Positions 46,401 through 57,209 of a stretch of 64,000 nucleotides of DNA are shown one piece after another. The position numbers and the translations under genes are program-made. Source of the DNA: Colletotrichum lupini. Lineage: Eukaryota; Ascomycota; Sordariomycetes; Glomerellales; Glomerellaceae. Positions within the stretch are counted from its first letter, which is position 1. Each line of letters begins with the position of its first letter. Location: positions 2,542,001-2,606,000 of the forward strand of contig NC_064680.1 in assembly GCF_023278565.1 (NCBI RefSeq), written 5' to 3'. A model generated the notes under the pieces. The model was not told the origin of the DNA. It saw only the letters and a list, made by a program, of their open reading frames with translations, and searched no databases.

Positions 46401-47680
46401 ACGTTATTGGTGCCTTTTTAAATGGGGATTTATTAGAAGAGGTATATATAGACCCTTCTAATATACCTTTAACTGAATTTTTTGAAAAATACCCTAATTT
46501 AAATACTATAAATTGGGATAAATCAAAAAATCAGTTATTACAGCTTTTAAAAGCCTTATATGGGCTCAAACAAAGCCCTAGACAATGGCAACTAAAGCTG
46601 AAGTCTATTTTTAATAAAATAGGCTTTTTACCTCTAAAATCCGATGAGGCTACCTATTTCAACCAGGATTTCAAAAATCCTGCTTTTATTGTTACCCACG
46701 TCGATGATTTCCTTATATTTAATAAAAATATTAAATATATAGAGGAAATTAAGGGTAAAATATCGAAATATATCGATATTAAAGACCTAGGCGAAGCCTC
46801 GAATTTCCTAGGCGTCAAAATTACTAGAAATCGGTCTAATAAGACTATTTCTCTCTCTCAAAGTCATTATATTAAGGAAATTCTTAATAATAATGATTTT
46901 TCCAAAGCTAAAATCACTAATATACCTATAAATCCGGGTATATTAAATAGTGATTTAGGGAACGAAAAAGATGACTATTTACCTTCAAAAGAGCTATTAA
47001 AGACCTACCAGCACCTAGTAGGATCTTTAATGTACGCTATGGTTGTGACTAGGGCTGATTTAGCTTTTTCAGTCTCTTTCGTCTCCCAATACCTCCATAA
47101 GCCCACTATTTACCTACTTAAGGTAGTAAAAGGTATTTATAGATACCTTAGTGGCACTATTCACTATAATATTACCTATAATGGTAATATTGGGCCTGTA
47201 GAATTAGTAGGCTATACTGATTCTAACTGGGCCGGGTGTAAAAGTACTAGAAAATCAACTTCTGGGTACTTATTTACACTAAATGGAGGTCCGATTAGCT
47301 GGAAGTCTAAAAAACAGTCTACTATAGCACTTTCTACTACAGAGGCTGAATTTAATGGACTTCAGGAAGCTATTCGGGAAGCTATTTGGCTTCAGAATTT
47401 ATTATCGGAAATAGGTTATCAAGTTAAACCTATTACTATTAAAACCGATAATAATGGGGCATTATCTCTTGCTTATAATCCTGAATATCACCAAAGGACT
47501 AAGCATACTGCCCTATATTATTATTATACTCGACAGGAAGTAGAAAAAGGGAATATTAAAGTAGAATATCTCCCTTCTACTATAATGCCTGCCGATGGGT
47601 TAACAAAACCCTTACCTCGGGTTAAACATAAGGAATTCGTTAAGCTAATAGGCTTAAACGATCCTAATAACCCTATTTAA
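43433..47680 (+). CDS. Copia Gag-Pol polyprotein (1415 aa, intact)
   Basis: One uninterrupted frame in copia order. Gag-like residues ~1-200 (opening MADIIKAITG) lead into an Asn/Pro-rich linker (~220-270); no CCHC zinc knuckle is visible. Protease: WLYDTGSTVH near 341-349. Pre-integrase zinc finger: WHEKLGH near 520 with CPSC near 555. Integrase DD35E: DTVKI near 584, RLDNGTEF near 645, NGIAERTNR near 680. Reverse transcriptase: QIDVIGAFLNGDL near 990 and HVDDF near 1089 (HVDD for the usual YVDD). RNase H: YTDSNWAG near 1262, STTEAEF and KTDNNGA, then KHTALYYYY. All catalytic residues I can check are present, so it looks competent. An antisense tRNA-like/hairpin segment lies in frame at residues ~271-301. 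Confidence 0.95.
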   Translation: MADIIKAITGCLMPENQRLKGSQNWTTWLSTLHIYLRLLKLNTYFEVENEYENITEEQKTQSLLLIRQNIQPEPLSLIFDQIDPKEALNTLKASYEGTGPVLRQQLYLEFHAIRLEHFNSLNEFISSFKSYISKLKSVGAIIEDIDQKTVFISALTNIFPIWADRQRSNLRLKEPPTLEALITDILDENRREIDTPMSSNTIKSNKYSRNKYNKSKTYYKQNTNPNTNPNKPSNYPNKPSNKPSYQPKPNQPRNQPRNQPNQPNLFTKNQRPHGDLNPQPLQSRNYMVSGSDHYTIDPLDENYQPFLPHILPNSTPNDNLGLSGENTNNSANMGTNTTERWLYDTGSTVHITNSMDLFENFDNRDNLPPIRTGAGPVYPQGIGDLILPIYLRGKIIPIRLKNTLYIPEFPLNIFSGILHYKNGGYIEKNYLVDSEGNVFAYLDFKRHGFFLNIAWKNRRPTTGYQQNDLDPKNQYLDLKNILESIQNSLHNITINNSNIEKNTDYLSENSDNQAYSITQEWHEKLGHPSYPYLLKTAKITKGIPLDKLKEKDLNCPSCTTAKLTRQQPKINYNRALFPLERVCIDTVKITPTTISGNNYAIPFTDDFTGFRDVEFSKTKENIINILKNKLEFYFNQFNSYPKYIRLDNGTEFNIGELLPYINEKGIILEPSTPYTPEQNGIAERTNRALIEKARTILLAEKLPLYLWDVILKELTKLVNFTANIRLEKTPMEAFLDYFFPKRNNKPDLSNLRKIGSRVLIYYPTQKRVTSNKMYTYTQNGIYLGKEGNNIYVIYCPSNPFRSRLLRTSHIRFIQNNRIEGVESVNPPLYSKIFDKIEDIQEIPSKIEVLIPKLSEEEKSKYKDFTQSITLPPEPNTLKQALNSSEKSEWLKAIYSELEVIIKKGTLLAIDPNKVYKANKNPLSTRWVFKRKININTGNIDKYKARLVVRGFEQQYGVDYFQTFASGSNPTTYRVLIALSAPLNWHIHQIDVIGAFLNGDLLEEVYIDPSNIPLTEFFEKYPNLNTINWDKSKNQLLQLLKALYGLKQSPRQWQLKLKSIFNKIGFLPLKSDEATYFNQDFKNPAFIVTHVDDFLIFNKNIKYIEEIKGKISKYIDIKDLGEASNFLGVKITRNRSNKTISLSQSHYIKEILNNNDFSKAKITNIPINPGILNSDLGNEKDDYLPSKELLKTYQHLVGSLMYAMVVTRADLAFSVSFVSQYLHKPTIYLLKVVKGIYRYLSGTIHYNITYNGNIGPVELVGYTDSNWAGCKSTRKSTSGYLFTLNGGPISWKSKKQSTIALSTTEAEFNGLQEAIREAIWLQNLLSEIGYQVKPITIKTDNNGALSLAYNPEYHQRTKHTALYYYYTRQEVEKGNIKVEYLPSTIMPADGLTKPLPRVKHKEFVKLIGLNDPNNPI
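44243..44335 (-). other. tRNA-like / hairpin segment antisense inside copia Gag-Pol
   Basis: On the minus strand: an exact pol III A-box (TGGTATAGTGGT), then about 45 bases later a B-box (GGGTTCAAATC). Translated on the plus strand it gives GDLNPQPLQSRNYMVSGSD, the peptide style typical of frames crossing a reversed tRNA. The acceptor ends do not pair and one T-stem pair is broken, so it is a relic or only tRNA-like. Its 5' part also folds as a perfect TAGTGGT...ACCACTA hairpin. Confidence 0.45.
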
Positions 47681-47747
47681 CCTATATTATACCCCTAATA
47701 TAGGTATTTATTTTCCTTATATTTTTATGAATACTTTAAGGAAAATA

Positions 47748-47824
47748 CTCTAGGGTACCAAAAGATTGTTCTAGGGTACCAAAAAACTATTCTAGGGTAC
47801 TAGAAATCTACTCTAGGGTACTTG
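47748..47824 (+). repeat. Four ~21-bp tandem repeats in the copia 3' untranslated region
   Basis: Four copies of a unit with core CTAGGGTAC (first two CTAGGGTACCAAAA) spaced about 21-23 bp. They lie between the polyprotein stop (47680) and the 3' LTR. Confidence 0.8.
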
Positions 47825-47851
47825 GTTAGCTATTTCAACATAGCTAATAAG

Positions 47852-47864
47852 GCAAAAGAGGGAG
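47852..47864 (+). promoter_or_regulatory. Polypurine tract of the intact copia
   Basis: GCAAAAGAGGGAG ends directly at the 3' LTR, the standard position for plus-strand priming. Confidence 0.75.
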
Positions 47865-48378
47865 TGTTACGAAGGTAACTTTGTTTACCTTATTATTCGC
47901 CTTATTATCAATATTACGTAAGCAAACTATATACCATATTAATCTACGATTTCTGTAGATTATTATAGGTATTGATTATGTAAGCAATACTGCTTATATA
48001 AGCTTACGTGAGCAGTGGAAAGTACTGGAAGATAACTGAATAATCTGGAATTTACTCGAGGCGGAATTACGTACTACGATTACGCATTCACTTACGTATA
48101 TGCTTATTAATTATATCATAATTAATAAGCAATGGAATATTCTAGTAGGAGGTTTTTATGCCTATATGTAGGCGTGTATTTGCCTACCTAGACCTTTCGT
48201 TAAGCAAGCAACTTCTCATATAGTAATTCAACTATATTACTCTCTTTATTACAAAAACCTCTTTTATATACGCTTATTTCCCCTATATTCATATATTCTT
48301 GCTTCTATATGAATATTCACTTTTCATATTCTATATAAGAATATCCCGCATTACCTCGTTAAAGCTATACGTGCTAGA
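47865..48378 (+). repeat. 3' LTR of the intact copia
   Basis: 514 bp, same sequence as the 5' LTR, followed by the E1 interior (TAGACTAACGAG). Confidence 0.92.
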
Positions 48379-49202
48379 TAGACTAACGAGAGCTTTATAA
48401 TTAATAATAATATTATTTACTATAGCTCTACGAAGAGTAAAAGGATTACTTAGAGCGTATTAGTATTAGAGGTTTACGGAATAATTATAAGTATTAACGT
48501 TACTTATACTATTTTAATTACTTTAGACCTTATTACTAAATAACTTAATGTTCTAAAGATCCCTACTATAGTTTATATAGATTTATACTTACTATATAAA
48601 TACTTTATTAAGCTAAGTATTATAAAAGAAAAGCGCCTTATAATAAATATTATAGTACTTAGGTAATTATATAAACGCTACGAGCTCTATAAGATCCGTT
48701 AGATTAGTAATAACGATAACCTAGCTAACGGGTTTATAAAGAGTATATTAAATAAGTCCCTCGAACAATTCGTTAATAAAGGAATTATTATAGTTAAGAT
48801 AGAAAAATAGGTAATACGTAATTAAAATAGTAATATACTATAGGTAGTAAGTTATTTAGCGAACGTATATACCTCTCGGGCTTTAGCTTAGAAAGAAACG
48901 TACGTATTTAGGGCATAATTAAACTAATAAAAAGCTCTTTTTTAATTACGCTAAATTTAACGATTTCCGAGGAGTTTAGGTATATAGATTATATATATTA
49001 GAGGATTAAAAAGTAATTAAAAAGAGGGGATACTAAAATTTTTATATAAATAATTATAACAGAAGCTATACTAAAATTTTAGTATACGGCTTTAGGTATT
49101 TTTAAATAGAGAATTAACTATAGATTTTACTACTAGTTCTTATTAGCGGGGGACCTAGTCCCTATTCTAGCCTTTTTTATTATAAAAGTAAAAGATTGCT
49201 AA

Positions 49203-49428
49203 TATTAGATTACGAGGTAAAAAAGGGGCCCTATTAGGTAGTTAGGTAGGGGTAGTAGGTAGGCAGTCTGGGCCCGTGCAGACGGACCCTTCTACCTACC
49301 TATACCTACTGAGGGACCGCGGGCTCTGCCCACGATCTTCCCCTCCTATACACACGCAATAGACCTATACTGACCTATTGACCTAGTCGCAACCCAAAAG
49401 GTCTGACCTGCCTATGTGTATACTAACA
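49203..49428 (+). repeat. E1 right LTR
   Basis: 226 bp ending TATACTAACA, immediately followed by CTCTG. It begins TATTAG where the left LTR has TGTTAG, a RIP-type G-to-A change. Confidence 0.9.
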
Positions 49429-50290
49429 CTCTGCTTTAGTACCTACCATGAAGCCAGTGACATTGTGGAGGAAAATGATTGGCGTATTTCTAAAGCTGGG
49501 TCAGCTAGAACGAGGAAAAGCTCTGAGCTTAAGAGACTTACTCCTGGTTGCAAAGCCGAATAAACTGCGCGGCTTTGAGGGCCTCGTGTGGATGGATCAC
49601 AGGAGTCTGGTTCGCCACAATGCCAGCACGAAACCCTTCATTGTATATGTATCAGTGAACCTTGTTTGTGAAAGGTGATTGGGTGATGAACAGCTCCTTA
49701 CCGAGGATGTCCGCCCAAGCCGTCAGCATATTCGTTCCGTAGCTCGGCTTGAAGATAGCCATTCTGGAGTCATCAACAAGTCGGAGCAACACCTCGCGCA
49801 TGTCGAATGGTTTACGAATGTCGGTGTTCACCAGATAGAGGAGATCATCGATAGAATACCGAGGAGGTACAGGGTCTGACGTATTGGGGAGTAGGCGACT
49901 GGGCTCCGGGGTGCGAAGTGTTGCAACCCATTCGCGAGCTTTTTGAATAGCATCAAACCTGTCATAATGGTGTCAGTTAGATGAAGACCTAAGCAAGATC
50001 GAGAGTTCCATACTCGTCCATCGCGATCTGATCAGCCAGTCCGGTTGTTGATGCATGAATCTTGGCCCCGCCCAGCTCTTCGGCAGTGACCACCTCGGAA
50101 GTGGCCATCTTCACTAGTGGAGGTCCTCCCAGAAACACTTGAGCCTGATTCTCCACGAAAATGGTGTAATCAGAAAGCGCAGGATGATAGGCGCCTCCAG
50201 CAGTTGAGGAGCCAAAGACAATGGCACACGAAGGTTTGCCTTGCTGAGATCGTATCGCTAGATCACAAAAGAGTTGGCTACCTTTATAGA
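49429..50290 (-). pseudogene. Acyl-CoA carboxylase beta subunit (MCC-like), middle block
   Basis: Four exon pieces between E1 and E2: 50285-50014, 49958-49702, 49635-49542 and 49489-49429, all in frame without stops. They read KGSQLFCDLAIRSQQGKPSC, then FGSSTAGGAYHPALSDYT, FLGGPPLVKMATSEVV and, at the end, IIFLHNVTGFMVGTKAE, classic carboxyltransferase motifs including the acyl-CoA oxyanion Gly-Gly. The upper edge is TCTAT (50286-50290 on the minus strand), one copy of the target duplication whose partner TCCAT is at 60175-60179. The lower edge is the CTCTG duplication of E1. The exact substrate (methylcrotonyl-CoA or another branched enoyl-CoA) cannot be fixed from this. Confidence 0.92.
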
Positions 50291-50496
50291 TGTCGGATTG
50301 GAAGTCCAATTCGACCGCGGCATACAGCCGACTGCGCAGGGGCCAATTAGGGGCCCTATTTACGATTATCGTAGCCAGCCTAACTTACGGTTAGAACCTC
50401 CTTTTTTATACTTACTACGTAGATATTTATATAGTTTAATTAATCTCTTTATTAACTACGGTTCGAACTAACTACCCTATAATAAAGATACTAATA
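50291..50496 (+). repeat. E2 left LTR
   Basis: 206 bp, the least mutated end of E2; its first ~80 bp retain many CA sites. Confidence 0.9.
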
Positions 50497-53400
50497 CTAA
50501 TTAGTAATTAAACTCTATTATTATAAATCGGTAAGGTATCTCGTTACGTAAAAAAGACGACCTTTTAATACTATATAGGATAAGAGATTCGTACTAATTA
50601 ACCTTATAGAAATAAATAAAAAAAGAGGCAATTCTCGAATACTATACAGAATTAAGTAATTATAGCCTTTTATTACTTACGAGAGGTCGATATTTATTAT
50701 ATTAAACTATGTTAATTAACGGAACTACTTAAGTAACTAGCCTTTTACTATCGCCCCGAGTAGCTTTTTTATTAAACGATTTTTCTATAGCCGGCCTATA
50801 ATTAAAAATTAACTAGTTAAATTAATAAAAGTATAGTATAAAAGAGCACTACGCGATTAAAAAAGGGGATTTTTAAACGTAAATATTCTTATTTAATAAT
50901 AAAAGTGACCCTATAGGAGTTATTAAACTAAGAGATTTATAGTATATAGGAAAGTTTATTATTATAAGGATCTTATAGGTACGACCTTAAGCCCGCGATC
51001 TAAACGACCTTTTTATAGTTCCCTTAACTACCCCCCGGGTATTATTTAAGAATATAATATAAGGGACGGTTTAACGAGGGAGGAGGGGATTTAGAGGTCC
51101 TAACGGTATCGAGCTAAGAGTATTACGGATCTTAGAAATTAACTAAAGAAGCTATTTAGAGATTATAAAAAGTACGAGGCTTAGGAGGCTAAAAGTATAT
51201 AGGATAGCGGAAATTAGTAACTAGTAAAGATCCTAAGACTAATTATTATATCTTCTTATAGTAATATAAACGTCTACTACTATTATTATTAAAAAGAACT
51301 ATTAAAACCTACCCTTTTTTACTAAACGAAAAGGAGGATCTTAATAAGTACGATAGCTAGCGATTTAGAAAAGTAATAATAATTACTAAAAATAATAAAA
51401 ACGAGAGTAGTAACGAGACGGCGAGAGGAAGCGGGAATCTCTTAGACCTTAATAAATTCGTTAAGTAGTAAAAGTACGGATTTACTACGACCCGCGCGTA
51501 GATTAAATATATCCTTATTAAGATTAAATACGCTAATAATTACTAATATAGGTATAAGCTAGAGTACGACCCTTAGCAAGTTAGAGTAAAGAAAAAGAGA
51601 ACGAAACCCGATCTTAAATAAAATCCTAATTCTTTATAAGTAAGTAAATATTAACCTAGACTATTAGGGGACGTGGATATATAGAATTGCGAATTAGCCT
51701 AACGGTGAGTAAATTAACGCGGTATTAATCTATTTAACTAAGGTTTATAAAAAAAAAGGGCTATAGGGGTAACCCCTATTTTATAAAATTATAAATAACC
51801 TTAACTACTAACTAAATAAATAGTTCGTAAGCGCAAGCCTAGGAATTATAAAAGTAGTTAATAGATTCCTTTATGGGCGAGGGGTATTACTAGCGCAATT
51901 ATAATCGCGAGAGCTATATAAAATACTAATAGCGATAATTATAAAGGAGGAATTCGTACTATAGAACTAGGTATAGGTTAATAGAGCGTATAATTACTTT
52001 AACGAATTTAGAAAAAGGGTAAACGACTTAGATTTCCTCCCTATAATTACTAACGGAAATCTATTATCGCAAAAGGATATACCGGGATAAAATATAGTAC
52101 TAGAAGTACGATAATTAATAATTCTACTTATTTCGATTTATAACTTATTACTACTATTAATACGAAATTCGGCGCTAATTAGCTAATAAGAAAGAAGGTA
52201 GACGACCCGAAGTTATTAATAGTACGTAGCGACGCAGGGTTTATATATAAATATTAAAAATCTAGTAGTAAATACGAGGTAATTTATAGACCTTAAAAAG
52301 ATCTTCCTAAAAGAGAAATTGTACTCTGGGGGGAAATATAAGGTCTTATAAGAAACCTTAACGATATTTTACGATTATTATAAAAAAGTTAGAATTAGGG
52401 AACACTAGTACTATTCGGTAATTAATATCGTACTTATAAATAAAGCCTCTAATTATTATTATAAAGCGGTGCGTAATCTCGATTAAAACGACTTTTTTAG
52501 TATAATTAACGTAATCCGAAGCCGCTTTAAGACTTATAATAAGAACCTAGAGCTCCTATTTAAGCTACGAGCGATTTTTTTTATATCTATAACTAGGATA
52601 ATAGAGGGTAAATTGCGAATAAAGATCCTTAAAAAGCTTATTAATCGAATCGATAAGCTAGCAAAAACCTAGCTAAATAAGGGGATAAACGAGCGGAAAG
52701 TCGGATATTTTTATACTATAGTTTAGCGTATACTAGAGGTAAAGATTACCTTATACTAGGTACTTAAAGACTACGAAACGCTCTACTCGAGGCTAAGATC
52801 TAGTTTTAATATTAAGGCGAGAATACTATACTAAACCTACCTCTAGGTATACGACGGCCCTTATTAATAATATTAAGTTAATCGAACGTATAATAAAAAA
52901 AAAAAGAGGCTAGATACGGTAATCGCTAGTAAGGAGGCCTAGATTTATTAAATAAGTAGAGATTTAACTTACGGGTAAGGTAATAAAAGAAGTAATACTA
53001 TATTTATAAAAAGGATAAATATTAGTTAAATAATTACTCTAAAAAAGAGTATACTAAATCGTACGAATAGTATAGAAAGTCGAGGGTAGTAAATAATAGA
53101 ACTAGCCCTCGTTAGTTTACCTAATTCCTCGTTATATATAAAAGTAGATCCGGGGGTACGGAACCTAGCGATAGTAGCTAAAATAGCGGCCTAAAGTATA
53201 TACCCCCTATAGGAGATTCGGAAAATAAAGAAGATCTTACCCCTTATACTAACGAATTAGATTATAACGAAATTAATAATATTAATTACTCTTTTTTTAC
53301 CCCGTTAGCCTCTAGAGGATATATAAGGCTAAACGAATAGAGGGTAGTAAAAGCTCTTAATAAGTAGGCTTTTATTTATAAATAGTAAGAGAAGGTCCTT

Positions 53401-56400
53401 TAAATAACGGATATAGAGATAGTTAAAAAGGCGAATCTAATAGGGCCGAAGCCTATTCTCTTAACGATTAAGGAGAAAATACTATCTTTTTTAATATTTA
53501 AAAAAAAGAATATAATACTAAGTAAATCTAAGGGTAACTAGAGGGGTCCTTTTTATATTACTTAGATCCCTCGAATACTAAGCTCGTATAAGTATTCTAT
53601 ACGAGCGAAAAGTACGGCCTAGATAATTTCTATAGGATTATCCTAAATACTAAGGTATTATAATAGTTAATTAGAAAAAAAGGGTAATTCTAAGTACTAT
53701 AAAAGATCGTATTAATAATACTTAATACGTCGACGGTAAGTATTACGAGGATTAGTTTCGGTCTAGGTAAGGAAATCGTCGCCCTAGGTATAATAAAAGT
53801 AAAGACGCACTTCGGAACGATAACTTTCTATATTTTGCCTATTAATACCCTATTTCTCTTATATTTAAAAGATATAGATCGACTAGGTATTATATTTAAT
53901 AATACGAAGAATAAAATCTTTAATAATAAGTACTTCGAGATAGTTAAACGACAATAAGGGTATACGTTTATAAAGCTTATTAACGATACGAAGTTAATTA
54001 ATTATTTAATAAAAAGTAAGCTTAGAAGACTATATTAGAGATTCGGGTACCTATCGGTTACGAAGCTATATAACCTCTTAAAATAATTAAGTAATAATAA
54101 TATCGAAATAGGGGCGCTAGAGTAGTTAATAAAAGTATATTATTAATACTAAATAAATGCGCAGAGCCTACGTAAATTTAAGTTTAAATTGCGTAATAAG
54201 CTTAATTTTAACTAGGAAATCGTTATCGATATTTTCTATTTAAATAGTTAGTTAGTATTATATATAATCGACGTAGCTATATCTTTTTAAGTAGGGTAAT
54301 TCCTCTAGGATTTATAAATAAAGATAGTATAAGTAGCCCTACGAAAAAGCTAGATCGATATATACTAGGGACCGCTAGACGGTATTAGAACCGATACTAA
54401 TACTAGCTTTAAATCGGTAGAATTTAAGGATAATACGACGGCCTACGGTATATAGCTAAAAGTCGTACCTATTAAAGCGTACTATAGTATTAGAAAGGTA
54501 AAAAGGGCATACTAATAGTTAAAAAGGGCGTTTAGAATTATTAAAAAGGAAAATCCGGATTTTATTAACGACGAATGCCTCTAAATAGTACTTAAATACT
54601 ATAACGATACTATAGGGCCTAACGGACTTATACTAACGCTATTAGTATTTAGAGTATATCTAAGAACGACCTTAGCCTCGCTATTATTACTAAGTATAAG
54701 CTAACGAGCCTAAGTAATTAAAAAAGTAATACGGGCACTGCGTAAAGTAAGTATAAAAAAGTAAGTTAATAAGGTAATTACTACGCGCAATGGGCCCGAT
54801 ATAGGGGATAATCTAGATATATTACTAAATTTAGATATATAAATATAGCGCGAAATTACTTAATAATAGACTGGGCTATATAAGTTAATTTCCGTTAACG
54901 AGCGCTTTTATATAGTTACGAGAGATCGTAACTAGCTACTCGAAGTATTAATTATAGTAGTTAGACCGTACTATATAGATCCTAACGAGGTAATTTCTAA
55001 CTTATAAAGAGAAGAAGAGCTAGGGGAAACTATATAACCCGTAGTAAAGATATAGGAAATTATCCTTAACGAAATCGTCGTAGTAGTACTAATAGACGAC
55101 GAGGAAGAGGAAATTGCTAAAAGGGTATTAATATTACTAATAAGACGTTGCAAAAGACTATAACGGTAAGCCCTAACGCGGTAATTTATTATTAATAACA
55201 AGGTAATTAATACTTTTTATATAGTAAAAGAGAAAGCCGATTTCGAGCTAATAGTTAAACTACGTAAAGAAAGTATAATTATAATTACTAAAAAGCTATA
55301 TAAGAGATTAGATCTTATCGAAATAGATACTCTTTACGATCGAGGGGTTTATTAATTTATCCTATATAACCTAAAAAAATATATAAACCTCTATATATTT
55401 AAATTATAAATAGTTCGTAAGATTAAAGGGAAAAGAACACCCTAGCCGTACGAGAAGTCTAGATACGTAATTTAGGGGTACGGTAACGTTAAAAAAGCGA
55501 CGCTACTTATATAATCGCCTACTATATAGCACTATAACTAACGATTAATAATAATAATAATAGCATCGCTATGGAAGAAGGGATATAAGAATTAGAGCCG
55601 TAATATTACCTAAGCTTATACTTAATCGGCTATAGGGCTCATAAGGAAAATCCTAGCCTATTTACCGAAGAAAATAGCTAGTAAGTACTTAGAAAGTACG
55701 ATTATTAAAGTACTTAAGCTATTATATAGGCTCGTAAAATTGGGTACCTATTAGTAGGCTATTTACTACGATTTTTATATTAATTAACTATTAATAATTA
55801 CTTTTATATACGACCTATACTTACTAATCGCGGAGTACGAAGGCGACTAATTTAAAATCATTAGAATATAGACCGACGATATATTAAGCCTATTTAATAT
55901 TAACTTTATAAAAAAAGAAAATAAAGAGCTTTAAAAAGCGGGCTTCGTAATAAAGCTAAAAGAGGTCTTTATAATAAATACCCCCTTAGTATTTAATAGC
56001 GGGATTCTTATAATCGAAAAGGAAAACGTCGTTTTTTAATAAAACGGGTAGGGCGAGACGATTAACCTCGTTAATTTAAACATAACCGATATTAAAAAGT
56101 AATATAAAGCTAAGCTCGCGCGAGGGGTATATATTATAAGTATTTATTAGCCTAAGATAACTTTTAACTACGCTAAGGTAGTATAGGCTATAGATCTAAT
56201 TAAATAAAACGTCAAAGTACTTAATAAGCGGCTTAAGTAGTAGTAGATAAATCTTAATTAAGGTCTTGTTTATTACTTAATCAACCTTATAATTAATAAG
56301 CTCTACGTCTTTATTAATAAGTTATTTATAAATAATAACGACCTTACTTTATAATTAGGGTATATTATTATCTTAGCTAACGAGAGTATAAATAAGAGCG

Positions 56401-56935
56401 AATTTACTATATACGGTAATATAATCTATTACTCGTTAACTAAAAATAAGCGGGTAACGAGAAGTATACTAATATCGGAGGTTTATAATATAGTTAACGG
56501 CGTTAACCTCTCTTATATAATTTTAATAACGTTAAAAAAGATTACCGATCGAATTAGCCTTTTACTTATTCTAATAGTTATTTATACTAATTCTTACTTA
56601 CTATATAAATACCTTATTAAATTAGGAACGACGAAGGAAAAAAGGCTTATAATCGATATTATAGCCCTTAAGTAATTATATAAAAGGTGCGAGATACTTA
56701 AGATCCGTTAGATTAATAGTAAAGATAACTTCGTAAACGCTTTTATAAAAGTAGTACTAAATAAGGGATTAGAGTAATTCGTAAGTAGTAAAAAAGTTAC
56801 TATATAAATAAAAGGATAGGTTATATAAAAAGAGTAAAGAAAAGGGGGAAAAGGAGACGACTTAGTAAATGGGCCCGAGGTCGAATTATATTTCTAACCG
56901 TAGTAATTAAATTAATAAAAAAAAGAGAAAGTTAG

Positions 56936-57141
56936 TATTAGATTAGAAGTCTAATTTGACCACGGTATATAGCTAACTATATAGGGGCTAATTAGGGGCC
57001 CTATTTATAATTATTATAGCTAGCCTAACTTATAATTAGAACCTCTTTTTTTATACTTATTACGTAGATATTTATATAGTTTAATTGATCTCTTTGTTAA
57101 CTACGGTTCGAACTAACTACCCTATAATAGGGATACTAATA
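56936..57141 (+). repeat. E2 right LTR
   Basis: 206 bp, heavily RIP-altered; its reverse complement is nearly identical to 60180-60385. Confidence 0.9.
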
Positions 57142-57209
57142 TGTAGTAAGTAGTGTGTAGTATTTTGCAAGTCTGAAGCGAAATGAAACAACGGTAAAAG
57201 AAGCTAATT

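Larger units (their letters stand above)
42448..48378 (+). mobile_element. Young, structurally complete Ty1/copia retrotransposon nested in E1
   Basis: 5,931 bp with two 514-bp LTRs (42448-42961 and 47865-48378) that I read as identical, a primer-binding site right after the 5' LTR, one long polyprotein frame, a polypurine tract before the 3' LTR, and flanks AATAG / GATAG that resemble a 5-bp duplication with one mismatch (this needs the LTR to end two bases earlier, at CTA). Identical LTRs mean a recent insertion. Unlike E1-E3 it has normal CA/TG content and no premature stop, so it has not been hit by RIP, although its coding sequence is AT-rich. The exact 3' LTR end is uncertain by about two bases. 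Confidence 0.93.
36576..49428 (+). mobile_element. E1: RIP-degraded Ty1/copia-type LTR retrotransposon (with nested copia)
   Basis: Bounded by 226-bp LTRs (36576-36801 and 49203-49428) and a CTCTG duplication (36571-36575, 49429-49433). Without the nested 5.9-kb element it is about 6.9 kb. The interior is AT-rich with almost no CA or TG dinucleotides and stops in every frame. Allowing for stops, the plus strand still reads copia RNase H-type text around 42.3-42.45 kb and 48.4-48.8 kb (for example LGYIIILTN, then IIKEKRLIINIIVL). The nested copia entered this RNase H region. The element lies antisense to the carboxylase gene it broke. The superfamily is inferred from these RIP-altered remnants, which match those of E2. 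Confidence 0.88.
50291..57141 (+). mobile_element. E2: RIP-saturated Ty1/copia-type LTR retrotransposon
   Basis: 6,851 bp with 206-bp LTRs (50291-50496 and 56936-57141). The left LTR starts TGTCGGATTGGAAGTCC, the right TATTAGATTAGAAGTCT: every change is G to A or C to T, as RIP makes. The interior has stops throughout, but reading through them on the plus strand gives copia-type pol text at 55.4-56.8 kb (RFVIQGY-like region, QTDDILGLFN, RGVYIVSIYQP, KRVTRSILISEVYN, LGTTKEKRLIIDI). It is collinear, in reverse, with E3. Its left flank carries half of a target duplication; the base after its right end (TGTAG) does not match it, because the other half now lies beside E3. Confidence 0.9.

Noticed and set aside
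47748..47824. CRISPR-like repeat array
   Set aside because: Four short degenerate tandem units in a eukaryotic retrotransposon, without unique spacers of constant length or cas genes.
49448..49879. Two plus-strand open frames between E1 and E2
   Set aside because: Both are antisense to the carboxylase exons, which splice in frame and carry carboxyltransferase motifs.
54971..55201. 76-codon open frame repeated identically at 62120-62350
   Set aside because: The repetition comes from E2 and E3 being copies. The peptide is low-complexity Ser/Ile/Thr on the non-coding strand of a RIP-degraded element.
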